Source: PCRC01 sp017848435 (GTDB taxonomy: Bacteria; Pseudomonadota; Gammaproteobacteria; Burkholderiales; Burkholderiaceae_C). From it: a DNA stretch of 64,000 nucleotides. Position 1 is the stretch's first letter, and each line of letters begins with the position of its first letter. The DNA lies in assembly GCA_965284315.1 (NCBI GenBank), contig OZ260072.1, positions 3,100,001 through 3,164,000 on the forward strand, written 5' to 3'. A program made the translations under genes and the position numbers. The notes beneath the pieces are model-generated. The model worked only from the letters and a program-made list of their open reading frames with translations. It searched no databases and was not told where the DNA came from. Shown here one piece after another: positions 36,591-45,994 of this stretch.

Positions 36591-37097
36591 ATGCCCACCG
36601 ACCCGTCCACCATCCACACCAAGCTGTGGGAACTCATCAAAGACATCCGCTTTGGCATGCTGACCAGCCGGGGCGGCAACGGCGCGCTCTGTGCGCACCC
36701 CCTGACAGTCCAGAACCGCGACATCGACGAAGACGCCACGCTGTACTTCTTCATCGCCAAGTCTGGCGAACCCCATGCACGCCTGCAGGCAGACAAGGCG
36801 GTCAACGTGAGCTTTGCCGATCCGGGCGCCGACAGCTATGTGTCGCTCGCCGGCACCGCCCAGTTTGTTGACGACGCCCGCCGCAAGGAAGAACTCTGGT
36901 CCCCCCTCGCCAAGGCCTGGTTCCCCGGCGGCCCAACCGACCCGGACCTTGTTTTGCTGGCGGTGCACATCGCTCAGGCGGAATACTGGGATGTGCAGGA
37001 AAGCAAGATGACCCAGCTCTTCAAAATGGCCAAAGCCGCAGTCACCGGCGAGCGACCCACCCGCCTGGGCCAACACCAAGAGCTGCGGCTTTCCTGA
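36591..37097 (+). CDS. Pyridoxamine 5'-phosphate oxidase-fold protein (general stress protein 26-like)
   Basis: A 168-aa split-barrel flavin-binding protein. Features are KLWELIKDIRFGMLTSRGG, an AHPLTVQNRDIDEDATLYFF strand pair, VNVSFADPGADSYVSLAGTA and a C-terminal AEYWDVQESKM. Members usually bind FMN, FAD or F420-like cofactors and are linked to stress; the reaction is unknown. The ATG at 36591 has AAGGAG 7 bases upstream. It stands alone between unrelated genes. Confidence 0.85.
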   Translation: MPTDPSTIHTKLWELIKDIRFGMLTSRGGNGALCAHPLTVQNRDIDEDATLYFFIAKSGEPHARLQADKAVNVSFADPGADSYVSLAGTAQFVDDARRKEELWSPLAKAWFPGGPTDPDLVLLAVHIAQAEYWDVQESKMTQLFKMAKAAVTGERPTRLGQHQELRLS

Positions 37098-37167
37098 GCT
37101 CACAGCAAACGCCAGCGGAAAGGGAACGCAACACCCGCTGCGTCAGCGCCTGGATGACAAGGGTGTC

Positions 37168-37980
37168 TCAGTCGGCCGGATGCGCCCGCGCCGCCAGAAA
37201 GGGCAGTTGCTGGATCATCGCCAGCGAGGCGAAATAGACGATCCAGTTCACGTGTTCGATCACCGGAAAATGGTCACTGAAAATCCAGAAGTGGCCAATC
37301 AGCGCGTCCGCCACTGCCGCCAGCAACACCCCCATCGCCACCAGGCTGCTGGCAGCCCAGCCGCAGGCCCGGACCACCCACACCACAGACAGCACCAGCA
37401 CAGCGTGCAACAGGGTGTAGGCCAGCATGGCCGCAGAAGCCAAGGCATTCACCCGAGGGTCGTAACTGCCGAAGAACGCCAACGCCCCCAGCCCCAGCGC
37501 GGCCAGGGTGCCCCACACCACCGTGCGCGGGTGAACATGCGGTGCGCCCAAACGCCAGTTGGCGACCACCACCAGGGCGTAACCAGGGAAAAAGAACAGA
37601 ATCGACTGGACGAGGTAGCCGTGCTTGATCACCTCGTCCCAGGGGTAGTAGCGCTCCAGGTAGTTGCGGTTGACGATGTCGCCAAGCCCACACAGCAGCA
37701 GAGAACAAAAGCACAGCCGCGCAATCTGCCGCACCAGCGCACCTTGCCCCGACGCCACCGCCCACTGCCTGATGCGCCACCCCTGGTACAGCAACCCTGC
37801 CACCAGCAACAACTCCACCGTGCTGTACACATGGCGCCCCAGGCTGCCGGGGGCAATGGGCAACACCCCGAGCAGCGCGACGCACTGCAACAGGGTGGAC
37901 AGGGTCACCAGCACCGCCGCCTGGGCCTGGATGCTGGCCTTTGTTGCGTCGGAGCCGGTGAGGGGTTGGTTTCGGGTCAT
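37168..37980 (-). CDS. Multi-pass membrane protein of unknown function
   Basis: A 270-aa protein with about eight hydrophobic segments (for example AAVLVTLSTLLQCVALLGVL, VVWGTLAALGLGALAFFGSY, MLAYTLLHAVLVLSVVWVV, SLVAMGVLLAAVADALIGHF). I do not recognise the family with certainty; the helix pattern vaguely recalls lysoplasmalogenase (YhhN). The ATG at 37980 is preferred over a TTG 29 codons upstream because the hydrophobic part starts soon after it, but neither has a clear Shine-Dalgarno. Confidence 0.65.
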   Translation of the reverse strand: MTRNQPLTGSDATKASIQAQAAVLVTLSTLLQCVALLGVLPIAPGSLGRHVYSTVELLLVAGLLYQGWRIRQWAVASGQGALVRQIARLCFCSLLLCGLGDIVNRNYLERYYPWDEVIKHGYLVQSILFFFPGYALVVVANWRLGAPHVHPRTVVWGTLAALGLGALAFFGSYDPRVNALASAAMLAYTLLHAVLVLSVVWVVRACGWAASSLVAMGVLLAAVADALIGHFWIFSDHFPVIEHVNWIVYFASLAMIQQLPFLAARAHPAD

Positions 37981-38090
37981 GGCGTGTTGTGGGGGTGCAT
38001 TGGCGCACGCCAGCCGGGTGGCCGTGTTCGGTTGGAGTGCCAGGAAGCCATTGAAATCCGCCCTCAAATTCTAAGTTGACGGGCCGCGCC

Positions 38091-38153
38091 AACGCCATGC
38101 CCGACTGCACCGGACACCACCTCGTCACGAACAACTGCAGCGCGCTGATTGGC
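38091..38153 (+). pseudogene. Relic of a ridA gene
   Basis: Translated in frame, 21 codons read NAMPDCTGHHLVTNNCSALI-G. They align without gaps to residues 101-121 of the RidA protein encoded at 31411-31878 (NSTPDYTDHHLVTNGCSELI-G), with 15 identical residues and high nucleotide identity. Homology stops on both sides. It is in the same orientation as the intact gene, about 6.3 kb away, and lies in the gap before the lipase gene. Confidence 0.75.
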
Positions 38154-38250
38154 GCTCAAAAAGTAACCAAAGTGTTACACTGATTTGAGACAGTGGTTCC
38201 CTTCAACTCCCATCCAGATTGGCCAGCACGGCCTGGCCAATGCGAGCACC

Positions 38251-39315
38251 ATGAAACACCTGATCGCTCTCCTCGTCCCACTGCTGACCTTGGCTGCATG
38301 CGGCGGCGGGGGCGATGCGCCTGCCACCGCCGGCCACGGCAGCATTCAAACCAAGGTGTCTGCTGTCCAGCTGACGGTGGCCTCGCCGCAGGCCCCGTCT
38401 TCCAGTCAGATCGGACCTGCACTGGAGACGCCAGTCAGCCAGCTCAATGCGGCGCTGGGTTGTTCGCCCGATTTAGACCAAGCCACTCGCCCGCCCATTC
38501 TGTTGGTCCCGGGTATTTTCCTCAACCCCGATAACCAGTACAGCTGGAATTGGGTGCTCGAACTGCAACGCCTGCACATTCCGCATTGCGTGGTGCGCCT
38601 GCCCAACGAAGGTACGGCCGATCTGCAGGTGAGCGCGGAATACCTCGTTCACGCGATCCGCCAGATGGCAACCCGATCACAGCACAAAGTGCAGATCGTC
38701 GGGTCCAGCGTCGGTGGCATGTTGCCGCGCTGGGTGCTGCGGTTTTGGCCGGACACCCGCAACCTCGTCGAGGATCTGGTCTCCCTGGCGGGCGCTCACC
38801 ACGGCGCGTTGCTGGCGGATGGGATCTGCCTGCCAGGCTGCCAGCCAGCGGTGTTCCAGGCCAAGCCCAACTCCAACTTTCTTCGCGTGTTGAACAGCGG
38901 CTTTGAGACCTTGCCCGATGTGGCCTACACCAGCGTCTACACCCGCACCGACATCGTACTTTTCCCCAGCATTGGGCCCAATGCGTCTGCCATTCTGAAA
39001 GGTGGGAGTGCGAATGTGGTCAACATCGCCACCCAGGACATCTGTCCACTGAACGTGGCGGAGAACCTGCTGGCCGGCACATCGGACCCGGTGGTCTATG
39101 CTGTTGCGATGGACGCGATCCAACACCCGGGAAAAGCCGACGCAAGGCGCATCAGCCGATCGGTATGCGGGCAGATCGGCATGCCTGCCGTAGACCCCGC
39201 AAGCGTCCCGCTGCGATTTGCGGCCACCACGGCCTTCTTCAGCGCGCAACTGGCGCTGCAGCCCAAGGTGGCGCAGGAGCCGCCATTGCGTTGCTACGCC
39301 TCGGGTTCCTGCTGA
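38251..39315 (+). CDS. Lipase-like alpha/beta hydrolase lipoprotein
   Basis: A 354-aa protein with a lipoprotein signal (MKHLIALLVPLLTLAAC, lipobox LAAC followed by four Gly). The hydrolase core has PPILLVPGIF near the oxyanion strand, the nucleophile in VGSSVGGM, a probable acid in YTRTDIVLFP, and a late segment around DPVVYAVAMDAIQHPGKAD that may carry the catalytic histidine (IQH). The layout recalls CalB-like lipases. It is probably anchored in the outer membrane or periplasm. The ATG at 38251 is preferred over an upstream in-frame start because the signal peptide begins there. Confidence 0.75.
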   Translation: MKHLIALLVPLLTLAACGGGGDAPATAGHGSIQTKVSAVQLTVASPQAPSSSQIGPALETPVSQLNAALGCSPDLDQATRPPILLVPGIFLNPDNQYSWNWVLELQRLHIPHCVVRLPNEGTADLQVSAEYLVHAIRQMATRSQHKVQIVGSSVGGMLPRWVLRFWPDTRNLVEDLVSLAGAHHGALLADGICLPGCQPAVFQAKPNSNFLRVLNSGFETLPDVAYTSVYTRTDIVLFPSIGPNASAILKGGSANVVNIATQDICPLNVAENLLAGTSDPVVYAVAMDAIQHPGKADARRISRSVCGQIGMPAVDPASVPLRFAATTAFFSAQLALQPKVAQEPPLRCYASGSC

Positions 39316-39435
39316 GGCCGACCTGGGGCCAAACCCGGGCTGATCGGTTCAGACAGCCTGCAGGTCTAGTGCGATTTCCGATGCCATTGTCGGAAGCTTG
39401 CGAACGCGCTCCCCGCGCCGACCTTGTCAGCCACC

Positions 39436-41823
39436 TCACGCCACCCGCACCACGGCATTCGGCTTGAACCCCAAATCCGCCGCCTTGCCCTTGCGCCCCC
39501 GCGCTGCACGGGCGTTGTTCAAACTGCGGATTTCCAGCGTCTCTTGCCGCTCCTTGCCGCCGCGCCCAATGCCAGCGATGGTGACGCTGCGGGTGTAGGC
39601 GGCGGCGCCGGCCAGGGTGTCTTTGGCTTCCAGGTCGATCAGCATCAGGCCGCGGCCACCGCTGGCCATGGGCTTGAGCTCACTGATGTCGAAGGTCAGG
39701 ATGCGGCCGCCGGTGGAGGCGCAGGCCACGTGGGTGGCGGCCACGGGGGGGGCCGAGCCGGCAGTGCCGCTGACGAGCGAGGGCGCGCAGGGCACGTCGC
39801 CGGGGTTGCAGGTGACAAATGCCTTGCCGGCTTTCTGGCGCGACACCATGTTGGCCACCGTGGCCAGAAAACCGTAGCCGCCCGAGGTGCTGAGCAGCAG
39901 CGACGCGCCGGCCGGGCCGGCAAAGTAGTGCAGCAGCTGGGTGCCTGACTCGAGTTCGATCAGCGTGGTCACGGGCTGGCCATCGCCCCGCGCGCCGGGC
40001 AAGGCGGCCACGGGCACCGAGTAGACGCGGCCGTTGCTGCCGAACACCAGCAACGTGTCCACACTGCGGCATTCAAAGGCACCGTACAGGCTGTCGCCGG
40101 CCTTGAAGCTATAGTCGGTTGCGATGGTGTCTTTGGCACCGTCTTTGGTGTCTCGCCAGCCCTTCATGGCCCGCACCCAGCCTTTGTTTGACACCACCAC
40201 GGTCACCGGCTCGTCCACCACCTTGACCTCCAGCACGGCTTTTTTCTCGGTCTGGATCAGCGTGCGGCGGGCATCGGCAAACAGCTTGGCGTCGACCTCG
40301 ATCTCTTTGACCATCAAACGCCGCAGGGCACTGGGGTTGCCGAGGATTTCTTCGAGTTTTTGCTGTTCTTCGCGCAGGCTTTTCAGCTCCTGCTCGATCT
40401 TGATGGCCTCCAGCCGCGCCAACTGGCGCAGGCGGATGTCGAGGATGTCGTCGGCCTGGCGCTCGCTCAAACTGAAGCGGGCGATCAGCGCGGCCTTGGG
40501 CTCGTCCGCGTTGCGGATGATGGCGATCACCTCGTCGATGTTGAGCAGCACCAGCTGCCGGCCCTCGAGGATGTGGATGCGGTCCAGCACCTTGTCGAGC
40601 CGGTGGCGCGAGCGCCGTTCCACCGTGGTCTGGCGGAAGGCGATCCACTCGGTGAGCATCTGCCGGAAAGACTTTTGTGTGGGCCGGCCGTCCAGCCCGA
40701 CCATGGTGAGGTTGATGGGTGCTGAGGTTTCGAGGCTGGTGTGGGCCAGCAACGCGGTGATGAGTTCGCTCTGCTCGATGCGGCTGGTCTTGGGCTCGAA
40801 CACCAGGCGCACGGCGGCGTCTTTGCTCGATTCGTCGCGCACCAGATCGAGCACCGACAGCATGCTGGCCTTGAGCTGGTTTTGCTCCTGCGTCAGCGCC
40901 TTCTTGCCGGCCTTGACCTTGGGGTTGGTGATCTCTTCAATTTCTTCCAGCACGCGCTGGCTGCTGACGCCTGGCGGCAGCTCGGTGACGATGAGTTGCC
41001 ACTGGCCACGTGCCAGGTCTTCGATCTTCCAGCGGGCGCGCACTTTCAGCGAACCCCGGCCGGTGCGGTAGGCGTCGGCGATGTCGCTGGCGGGGCTGAT
41101 GATCTGGCCGCCGCCGGGGTAGTCGGGCCCCGGCACCAGCGCCAGCAACTCGTCGTCGGTCAGCTTGGGGGTTTTGATCAGCGCCACGCAGGCGTCGGCC
41201 ACCTCGCGCAGGTTGTGGCTGGGGATTTCGGTGGCCAAGCCCACGGCGATGCCGCTGGCACCGTTCAGCAGGGTAAAGGGCAAGCGGGCGGGCAATTGCT
41301 TGGGCTCTTGCGTGCTGCCGTCGTAGTTGGGGATGAAGTCCACAGTGCCTTCGTCGATCTCGTCGAGCAGCAGGCTGGTGATGCGGGCCAGCCGCGCTTC
41401 GGTGTAGCGCATGGCGGCGGCCCCGTCGCCGTCGCGGCTGCCGAAGTTGCCCTGCCCGTCGATCAGCGGGTAGCGCTGGGAAAAGTCTTGCGCCATGCGC
41501 ACCAGCGCGTCGTAGGCGGCCTGGTCGCCGTGCGGGTGGAAACGGCCCAGCACGTCGCCCACCACACGGGCGCTTTTCACCGGCTTGGCACCGGTGGCGC
41601 CATTGGCCCCGCCAAAGCCCAGGCCCATGCGCGACATGCTGTACAGAATGCGCCGCTGCACCGGTTTCTGGCCATCGCACACGTCGGGCAGCGCCCGGCC
41701 TTTGACCACGCTCAGCGCGTACTCCAGGTAGGCGCGCTGGGCGTAGGTGGCGAGGTTCAGGTTGTCGTCATCACCACTGTCGGTGGTGTCGGTCACGGGG
41801 GGCGGGAGGGTGGGGTCGCTCAT
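39436..41823 (-). CDS. parC: DNA topoisomerase IV subunit A
   Basis: Type II topoisomerase subunit that cuts DNA to decatenate chromosomes. The 795-aa protein has YALSVVKGRALPDVCDGQKP, the catalytic Tyr140 in AAAMRYTEARLARI, the coiled-coil tower region and C-terminal beta-pinwheel blades. In the quinolone-determining segment HPHGDQAAYDAL, Gln replaces the Ser80 of E. coli and Asp the Glu84, which I believe is common in betaproteobacteria. It is the last gene of a parE-transglycosylase-parC unit, 25 bases after the transglycosylase gene. Confidence 0.96.
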   Translation of the reverse strand: MSDPTLPPPVTDTTDSGDDDNLNLATYAQRAYLEYALSVVKGRALPDVCDGQKPVQRRILYSMSRMGLGFGGANGATGAKPVKSARVVGDVLGRFHPHGDQAAYDALVRMAQDFSQRYPLIDGQGNFGSRDGDGAAAMRYTEARLARITSLLLDEIDEGTVDFIPNYDGSTQEPKQLPARLPFTLLNGASGIAVGLATEIPSHNLREVADACVALIKTPKLTDDELLALVPGPDYPGGGQIISPASDIADAYRTGRGSLKVRARWKIEDLARGQWQLIVTELPPGVSSQRVLEEIEEITNPKVKAGKKALTQEQNQLKASMLSVLDLVRDESSKDAAVRLVFEPKTSRIEQSELITALLAHTSLETSAPINLTMVGLDGRPTQKSFRQMLTEWIAFRQTTVERRSRHRLDKVLDRIHILEGRQLVLLNIDEVIAIIRNADEPKAALIARFSLSERQADDILDIRLRQLARLEAIKIEQELKSLREEQQKLEEILGNPSALRRLMVKEIEVDAKLFADARRTLIQTEKKAVLEVKVVDEPVTVVVSNKGWVRAMKGWRDTKDGAKDTIATDYSFKAGDSLYGAFECRSVDTLLVFGSNGRVYSVPVAALPGARGDGQPVTTLIELESGTQLLHYFAGPAGASLLLSTSGGYGFLATVANMVSRQKAGKAFVTCNPGDVPCAPSLVSGTAGSAPPVAATHVACASTGGRILTFDISELKPMASGGRGLMLIDLEAKDTLAGAAAYTRSVTIAGIGRGGKERQETLEIRSLNNARAARGRKGKAADLGFKPNAVVRVA

Positions 41824-41848
41824 GGGGAAACAGTCCGTCGTTCAGGGG

Positions 41849-42655
41849 TCAGCGCTCGACCAGCAGCCCTGGGGGCAAATCGAGCGCGGGGCGTTGCGCC
41901 TTCACCAAGTGGCTGTCCGGCAACACCATGTTGCCGCGGCCCAGCGCACCGCCCTGCGCGGCCAGCAGGCGGTTGTTGGCCTGCCGGCGCTGCTGCACAA
42001 CGGCCAACGGCGGCTTCAGCTCGGTGTAGAGGGCCATGACCGTGGTCACATAGTTCTGGGTTTCGGGGTAGTCGGGCACGCGGTGGCCGGCACGCCGCAC
42101 CGCGCCGTCCCCAGCGTTGTAGGCAGCCAGGGCCAGGTCCAGCCGGCCGGGGAACAAGTCCATCAGGGTGCGCAGGTGGCGGGCACCGGCGCGGATGTTG
42201 GTGCGCGGGTCGCTCAGGCCGCTGGCCACCACGCCGTAGCGTTCGGCGGTGGTGGGCAGCACCTGCATCAGCCCCACCGCACCGCGCGGCGACACCACCA
42301 CCGGGTCAAACCCCGACTCGGTGGCGATCAGCGCCTGCAGCAGCTCAAACTCGATGCCGTGGGCCTGCGCGGCCTCGCGCATCAGGTGGCGTACCGACTT
42401 GTAGTTGCTGGAAATCTCAAAAAAGGTGAGCAGCTTGCGCGACCGCCCGCCGGCGGGCGACGCACTGGCGGGCACCGCCGCGCCGTTTACCAGCGCTGGC
42501 CCGCCTTTGAAGAACAGCTCGTAGCGTGCGTCCACCGGCTCGGCGGCGAAGTGCGCCACACCGGCGGCGTCGATGTAGCCCCAGACGTCGGCCATGGCGG
42601 GCGCGTGCAGCCACAGCAGCAGCGCGGCCAGGGCGGCATGCCAGCGCTGGGTCAA
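41849..42655 (-). CDS. Lytic transglycosylase with N-terminal DUF4124-like region
   Basis: A 268-aa exported peptidoglycan lytic transglycosylase. A signal peptide (ALAALLLWLHAPAMA) precedes a short DUF4124-like stretch (DVWGYIDAAGVAHFAAEPVD). The SLT domain runs from about residue 110 with the catalytic Glu in ALIATESGFDP, then GAVGLMQVLPTTAERYG and LALAAYNAGDGAV. It overlaps the end of parE by 4 bases and precedes parC, so it is co-translated with topoisomerase IV subunits. Confidence 0.9.
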   Translation of the reverse strand: MTQRWHAALAALLLWLHAPAMADVWGYIDAAGVAHFAAEPVDARYELFFKGGPALVNGAAVPASASPAGGRSRKLLTFFEISSNYKSVRHLMREAAQAHGIEFELLQALIATESGFDPVVVSPRGAVGLMQVLPTTAERYGVVASGLSDPRTNIRAGARHLRTLMDLFPGRLDLALAAYNAGDGAVRRAGHRVPDYPETQNYVTTVMALYTELKPPLAVVQQRRQANNRLLAAQGGALGRGNMVLPDSHLVKAQRPALDLPPGLLVER

Positions 42656-44622
42656 ACGTCCACCTCCACCGCGTCACCGTGCAGCTCCATCAGCGCGCGG
42701 CGGGCCGCGGCTTCGCCCTTGCCCATCAGCTGGGTGATGAGGTTTTCGGTCTGCGCAAAGTCAATGCGGCCCAGCTGCACCGGCAGCAGGCGGCGGGTGT
42801 CGGGGTTGAGGGTGGTGTCCCACAGCTGTTCGGCGTTCATCTCGCCCAGGCCCTTGAAGCGGCTGATGCTCCAGGCGCCTTCTTTCACGCCTTCCTTGCG
42901 CAGCTTGTCCAGCGTGGCGGTGAGTTCGCCTTCGTCCAGCGCATAGAACTTGGCCGCCGGTTTTTTGCCACGTGCGGGGGCGTCCACCCGGAACAGCGGC
43001 GGCCGGGCCACGTACACATGGCCCGCCTCGATGAGTTTGGGGAAGTGCCGGAAAAACAGCGTCAGCAGCAGCACCTGGATGTGGGAGCCGTCCACGTCGG
43101 CATCGCTCAGGATGCAGACCTTTCCGTAGCGCAGGCCGGTCAAATCCGGCGTGTCGTTGGGCCCGTGGGGATCGACACCAATGGCCACCGCGATGTCGTG
43201 GATTTCGGTGTTGGCAAACAGCCGGTCGCGCTCCACTTCCCAGGTGTTGAGCACCTTGCCACGCAAGGGCAATATCGCCTGGCTTTCCTTGTCGCGGCCC
43301 ATCTTGGCGCTGCCACCGGCGGAGTCGCCCTCGACCAAAAACACCTCGTTGTGGGCGGTGTCGCGGCTCTCGCAGTCGGTCAGCTTGCCGGGCAACACGG
43401 CCACGCCAGAGCCCTTGCGTTTTTCCACCTTCTGGCCAGCACGCTGGCGGGTTTGGGCGGCCTTGATGGCGAGTTCGGCCAACTTCTTGCCGTACTCCAC
43501 ATGCTGGTTCAGCCACAGCTCCAGGGTGGGCCGCACGAAGCTGGAGACCAGCCGCACCGCGTCGCGCGAGTTGAGGCGCTCCTTGATCTGGCCCTGGAAC
43601 TGAGGGTCCAGCACCTTGGCCGAGAGCACGTAGCTGGCGCGGGCGAACACGTCTTCGGGCAGCAGCTTCACGCCTTTGGGCAACAGGCTGTGCAGGTCCA
43701 CGAAGCTCTTCACCGCGTTGAACAGGCCGTCGCGCAGGCCGCTGTCGTGGGTGCCGCCGGCGCTGGTGGGGATGAGGTTGACGTAGCTCTCGCGCACCGG
43801 GGCACCGTCTTCGGTGAAGGCCACGCACCACTGGGCGCCCTCGCCTTCGGCAAAGTTGTCGTTGCCGCTGTCGGCAAAACCGTCGCCGTCAAACAGCGGG
43901 ATCACCGGCTCGCCGGTGAGCGTCTGCATCATGTAGTCGCGCAGGCCGCCTTTGTAGAGCCAGGTCTGGCTGTCTTTGGTTTTTTCCACCGCCAGGGTGA
44001 CGCTGACGCCGGGCATCAGCACCGCCTTGCTGCGCAGCAAATGCGTCAGCTCGGCCATGGGCAGCGCGCTGGACTCGAAGTATTTGGCGTCGGGCCAGAC
44101 GCGCACGCTGGTGCCCTGCTTGCGGTCGCCTTCGCCCTGCGGCCGGGCCACCAGGGGTTCGACCACGTCACCGGCCGAAAACACCAACCGGGCGACCTGG
44201 CCTTCGCGGTAACTGGTGGCTTCCAGCCGGGTGGCGAGCGCGTTGGTGACGCTGACGCCCACGCCGTGCAGGCCGCCCGAGAAGCTGTAGGCACCGCCCT
44301 TGCCTTTGTCGAACTTGCCACCGGCGTGCAGCCGGGTGAAGACCAGCTCGATCACCGGCGCTTTTTCTTCCGGGTGCAGGCCAAAGGGGATGCCGCGGCC
44401 GTCGTCGTCGATGCCGACCGAGCCGTCGGCGTGCAGCGTGACCTTGATCTTTTTGCCGTGGCCGGCCAGCGCCTCGTCGGCCGCGTTGTCCAGCACTTCC
44501 TGGATGACGTGCAGCGGGTTGTCGGTGCGGGTGTACATGCCCGGCCGCTGCTTGACGGGCTCCAGGCCCTTGAGCACGCGGATCGAACTTTCGGAGTAAT
44601 CGCTGGGGAGTTTGGTGGCCAT
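42652..44622 (-). CDS. parE: DNA topoisomerase IV subunit B
   Basis: ATPase subunit of topoisomerase IV. The 656-aa protein has the GHKL ATPase fold (RPGMYTRTDNPLHVIQEVLD, NAADEALAGHGKKI, GLHGVGVSVTNALA) and the TOPRIM domain (FLVEGDSAGGSAKMGRDK, LRGKVLNTWE, ILSDADVDGSHIQVLLLT). The ATG at 44622 follows CAGGA closely. The frame stays open 24 codons upstream without homology. First gene of the operon. Confidence 0.96.
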   Translation of the reverse strand: MATKLPSDYSESSIRVLKGLEPVKQRPGMYTRTDNPLHVIQEVLDNAADEALAGHGKKIKVTLHADGSVGIDDDGRGIPFGLHPEEKAPVIELVFTRLHAGGKFDKGKGGAYSFSGGLHGVGVSVTNALATRLEATSYREGQVARLVFSAGDVVEPLVARPQGEGDRKQGTSVRVWPDAKYFESSALPMAELTHLLRSKAVLMPGVSVTLAVEKTKDSQTWLYKGGLRDYMMQTLTGEPVIPLFDGDGFADSGNDNFAEGEGAQWCVAFTEDGAPVRESYVNLIPTSAGGTHDSGLRDGLFNAVKSFVDLHSLLPKGVKLLPEDVFARASYVLSAKVLDPQFQGQIKERLNSRDAVRLVSSFVRPTLELWLNQHVEYGKKLAELAIKAAQTRQRAGQKVEKRKGSGVAVLPGKLTDCESRDTAHNEVFLVEGDSAGGSAKMGRDKESQAILPLRGKVLNTWEVERDRLFANTEIHDIAVAIGVDPHGPNDTPDLTGLRYGKVCILSDADVDGSHIQVLLLTLFFRHFPKLIEAGHVYVARPPLFRVDAPARGKKPAAKFYALDEGELTATLDKLRKEGVKEGAWSISRFKGLGEMNAEQLWDTTLNPDTRRLLPVQLGRIDFAQTENLITQLMGKGEAAARRALMELHGDAVEVDV

Positions 44623-44644
44623 GGGTCCTGAGAGGTAGCGGCGC

Positions 44645-44650
44645 ATTGTA
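44645..44650 (-). promoter_or_regulatory. Possible parE -10 element
   Basis: TACAAT on the minus strand, 22 bases before the parE ATG, with a TTGTTT upstream at a short spacing of 14. A short leader would leave room for the visible CAGGA ribosome site. Weak evidence. Confidence 0.3.
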
Positions 44651-44772
44651 GACCGCCCGGCACCAAACAACTGGACATAACCACAGCCCCTCAAAACACG
44701 CGGCCCGCAGCCCGCCCCCGCGTTGCCACGCAGGCGTCAGCGGCCACGGGCCGAAATCGCTACATTCACAGC

Positions 44773-45993
44773 ATGACTTCTCTCCACAAACCCCTGTCCA
44801 TGACACAGGTGCTGGTCTGCGGCGCCGCCATCGTCACCCTGTCGATGGGCATTCGCCACGGCTTTGGCCTGTGGCTGCAGCCGATCACACAAGACCAGGG
44901 CTGGACGCGCGAGAACTTCGCCTTTGCGCTGGCCATTCAAAACCTGGCCTGGGGCGTGGCCGGCATTTTTGCCGGCATGCTGGCCGACCGGTTTGGCGCC
45001 TTCCGCGTCATCGTCGCCGGGGCGGTGCTGTACGCGCTGGGCCTGGTGGGCATGGCGTATTCGCCCACGCCGCTGCTGTTTGCGCTGAGCGCCGGGGTGA
45101 TGATCGGCGTGGCGCAGGCCGGCACCACCTACGCGGTGATCTACGGCGTGATCGGCCGCAACGTCGCGCCCGAGAAACGTTCCAACGCAATGGGCATTGC
45201 GGCGGCGGCAGGCTCATTCGGCCAGTTTCTGATGGTGCCGACCGAGGGCTTTTTGATCAGCACCATGGGCTGGCAACTGGCGCTGGTGCTGCTGGGCATG
45301 GCCGCGCTGCTGATCGTCCCGCTGGCCTGGGGCCTGCGCGAACCGGGTTTTGCCAGCAGCGCCGCGCCAGCACGCCAGCAAACCATTGCGCAGGCGCTGA
45401 CCGAGGCCTTGAAGTACCCGAGCTTCCAGCTGCTGATGCTGGGCTACTTTGTTTGTGGCTTCCAGGTCGTGTTCATTGGTGTGCACATGCCCAGCTACCT
45501 GCGCGACCACGGCCTCACGCCGCAGGTGGCGAGCTACTCGCTGGCGCTGATTGGCCTGTTCAACGTGTTTGGCACCTACATTGCCGGGGCCCTGGGCCAG
45601 AAGCTGGCCAAGCGCAAGATCCTGGCCTTCATTTACTTCGCGCGGGCAGTGGTGATTGGCCTCTTCCTGCTGTTGCCGCTGACGCCCATGTCGGTCTACA
45701 TCTTCTCGGCGGTGATGGGCCTGCTGTGGCTGTCCACCGTGCCGGTGACGAACGCGATGGTGGCGCAGATTTTTGGCATCCAGCATTTGTCCATGCTCGG
45801 CGGGTTTGTGTTTTTCGCCCACCAGATTGGCTCCTTCCTGGGCGTCTGGCTCGGTGGGTTTCTGTACGACCGCACCGGCAGCTACGACGTGGTCTGGGGC
45901 ATCACCATCGCGCTGGGCGTGCTGGCGGGCCTGCTGAACCTGCCGATCAAGGAAACCGCCATCGCCCGGCTGTCGCCCAGCCCGGCGCACTGA
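44773..45993 (+). CDS. Major facilitator superfamily transporter
   Basis: A 406-aa carrier with twelve predicted helices. The loop-2/3 signature appears as GMLADRFGAFRVIVAGA, and the tandem repeat is visible in the second half (GALGQKLAKRKILAFIYFA). The N terminus (GIRHGFGLWLQPITQDQGWT) resembles oxalate/formate- and monocarboxylate-type MFS proteins. The substrate is not known. It is followed one base after its stop by a small membrane-protein gene. An alternative ATG lies 27 bases downstream. Confidence 0.88.
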   Translation: MTSLHKPLSMTQVLVCGAAIVTLSMGIRHGFGLWLQPITQDQGWTRENFAFALAIQNLAWGVAGIFAGMLADRFGAFRVIVAGAVLYALGLVGMAYSPTPLLFALSAGVMIGVAQAGTTYAVIYGVIGRNVAPEKRSNAMGIAAAAGSFGQFLMVPTEGFLISTMGWQLALVLLGMAALLIVPLAWGLREPGFASSAAPARQQTIAQALTEALKYPSFQLLMLGYFVCGFQVVFIGVHMPSYLRDHGLTPQVASYSLALIGLFNVFGTYIAGALGQKLAKRKILAFIYFARAVVIGLFLLLPLTPMSVYIFSAVMGLLWLSTVPVTNAMVAQIFGIQHLSMLGGFVFFAHQIGSFLGVWLGGFLYDRTGSYDVVWGITIALGVLAGLLNLPIKETAIARLSPSPAH

Positions 45994-45994
45994 G

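Noticed and set aside
39436..41823. Gln at the quinolone-resistance position of ParC as an acquired mutation.
   Set aside because: Gln or other residues at this place seem usual in betaproteobacterial ParC, so it is probably ancestral.
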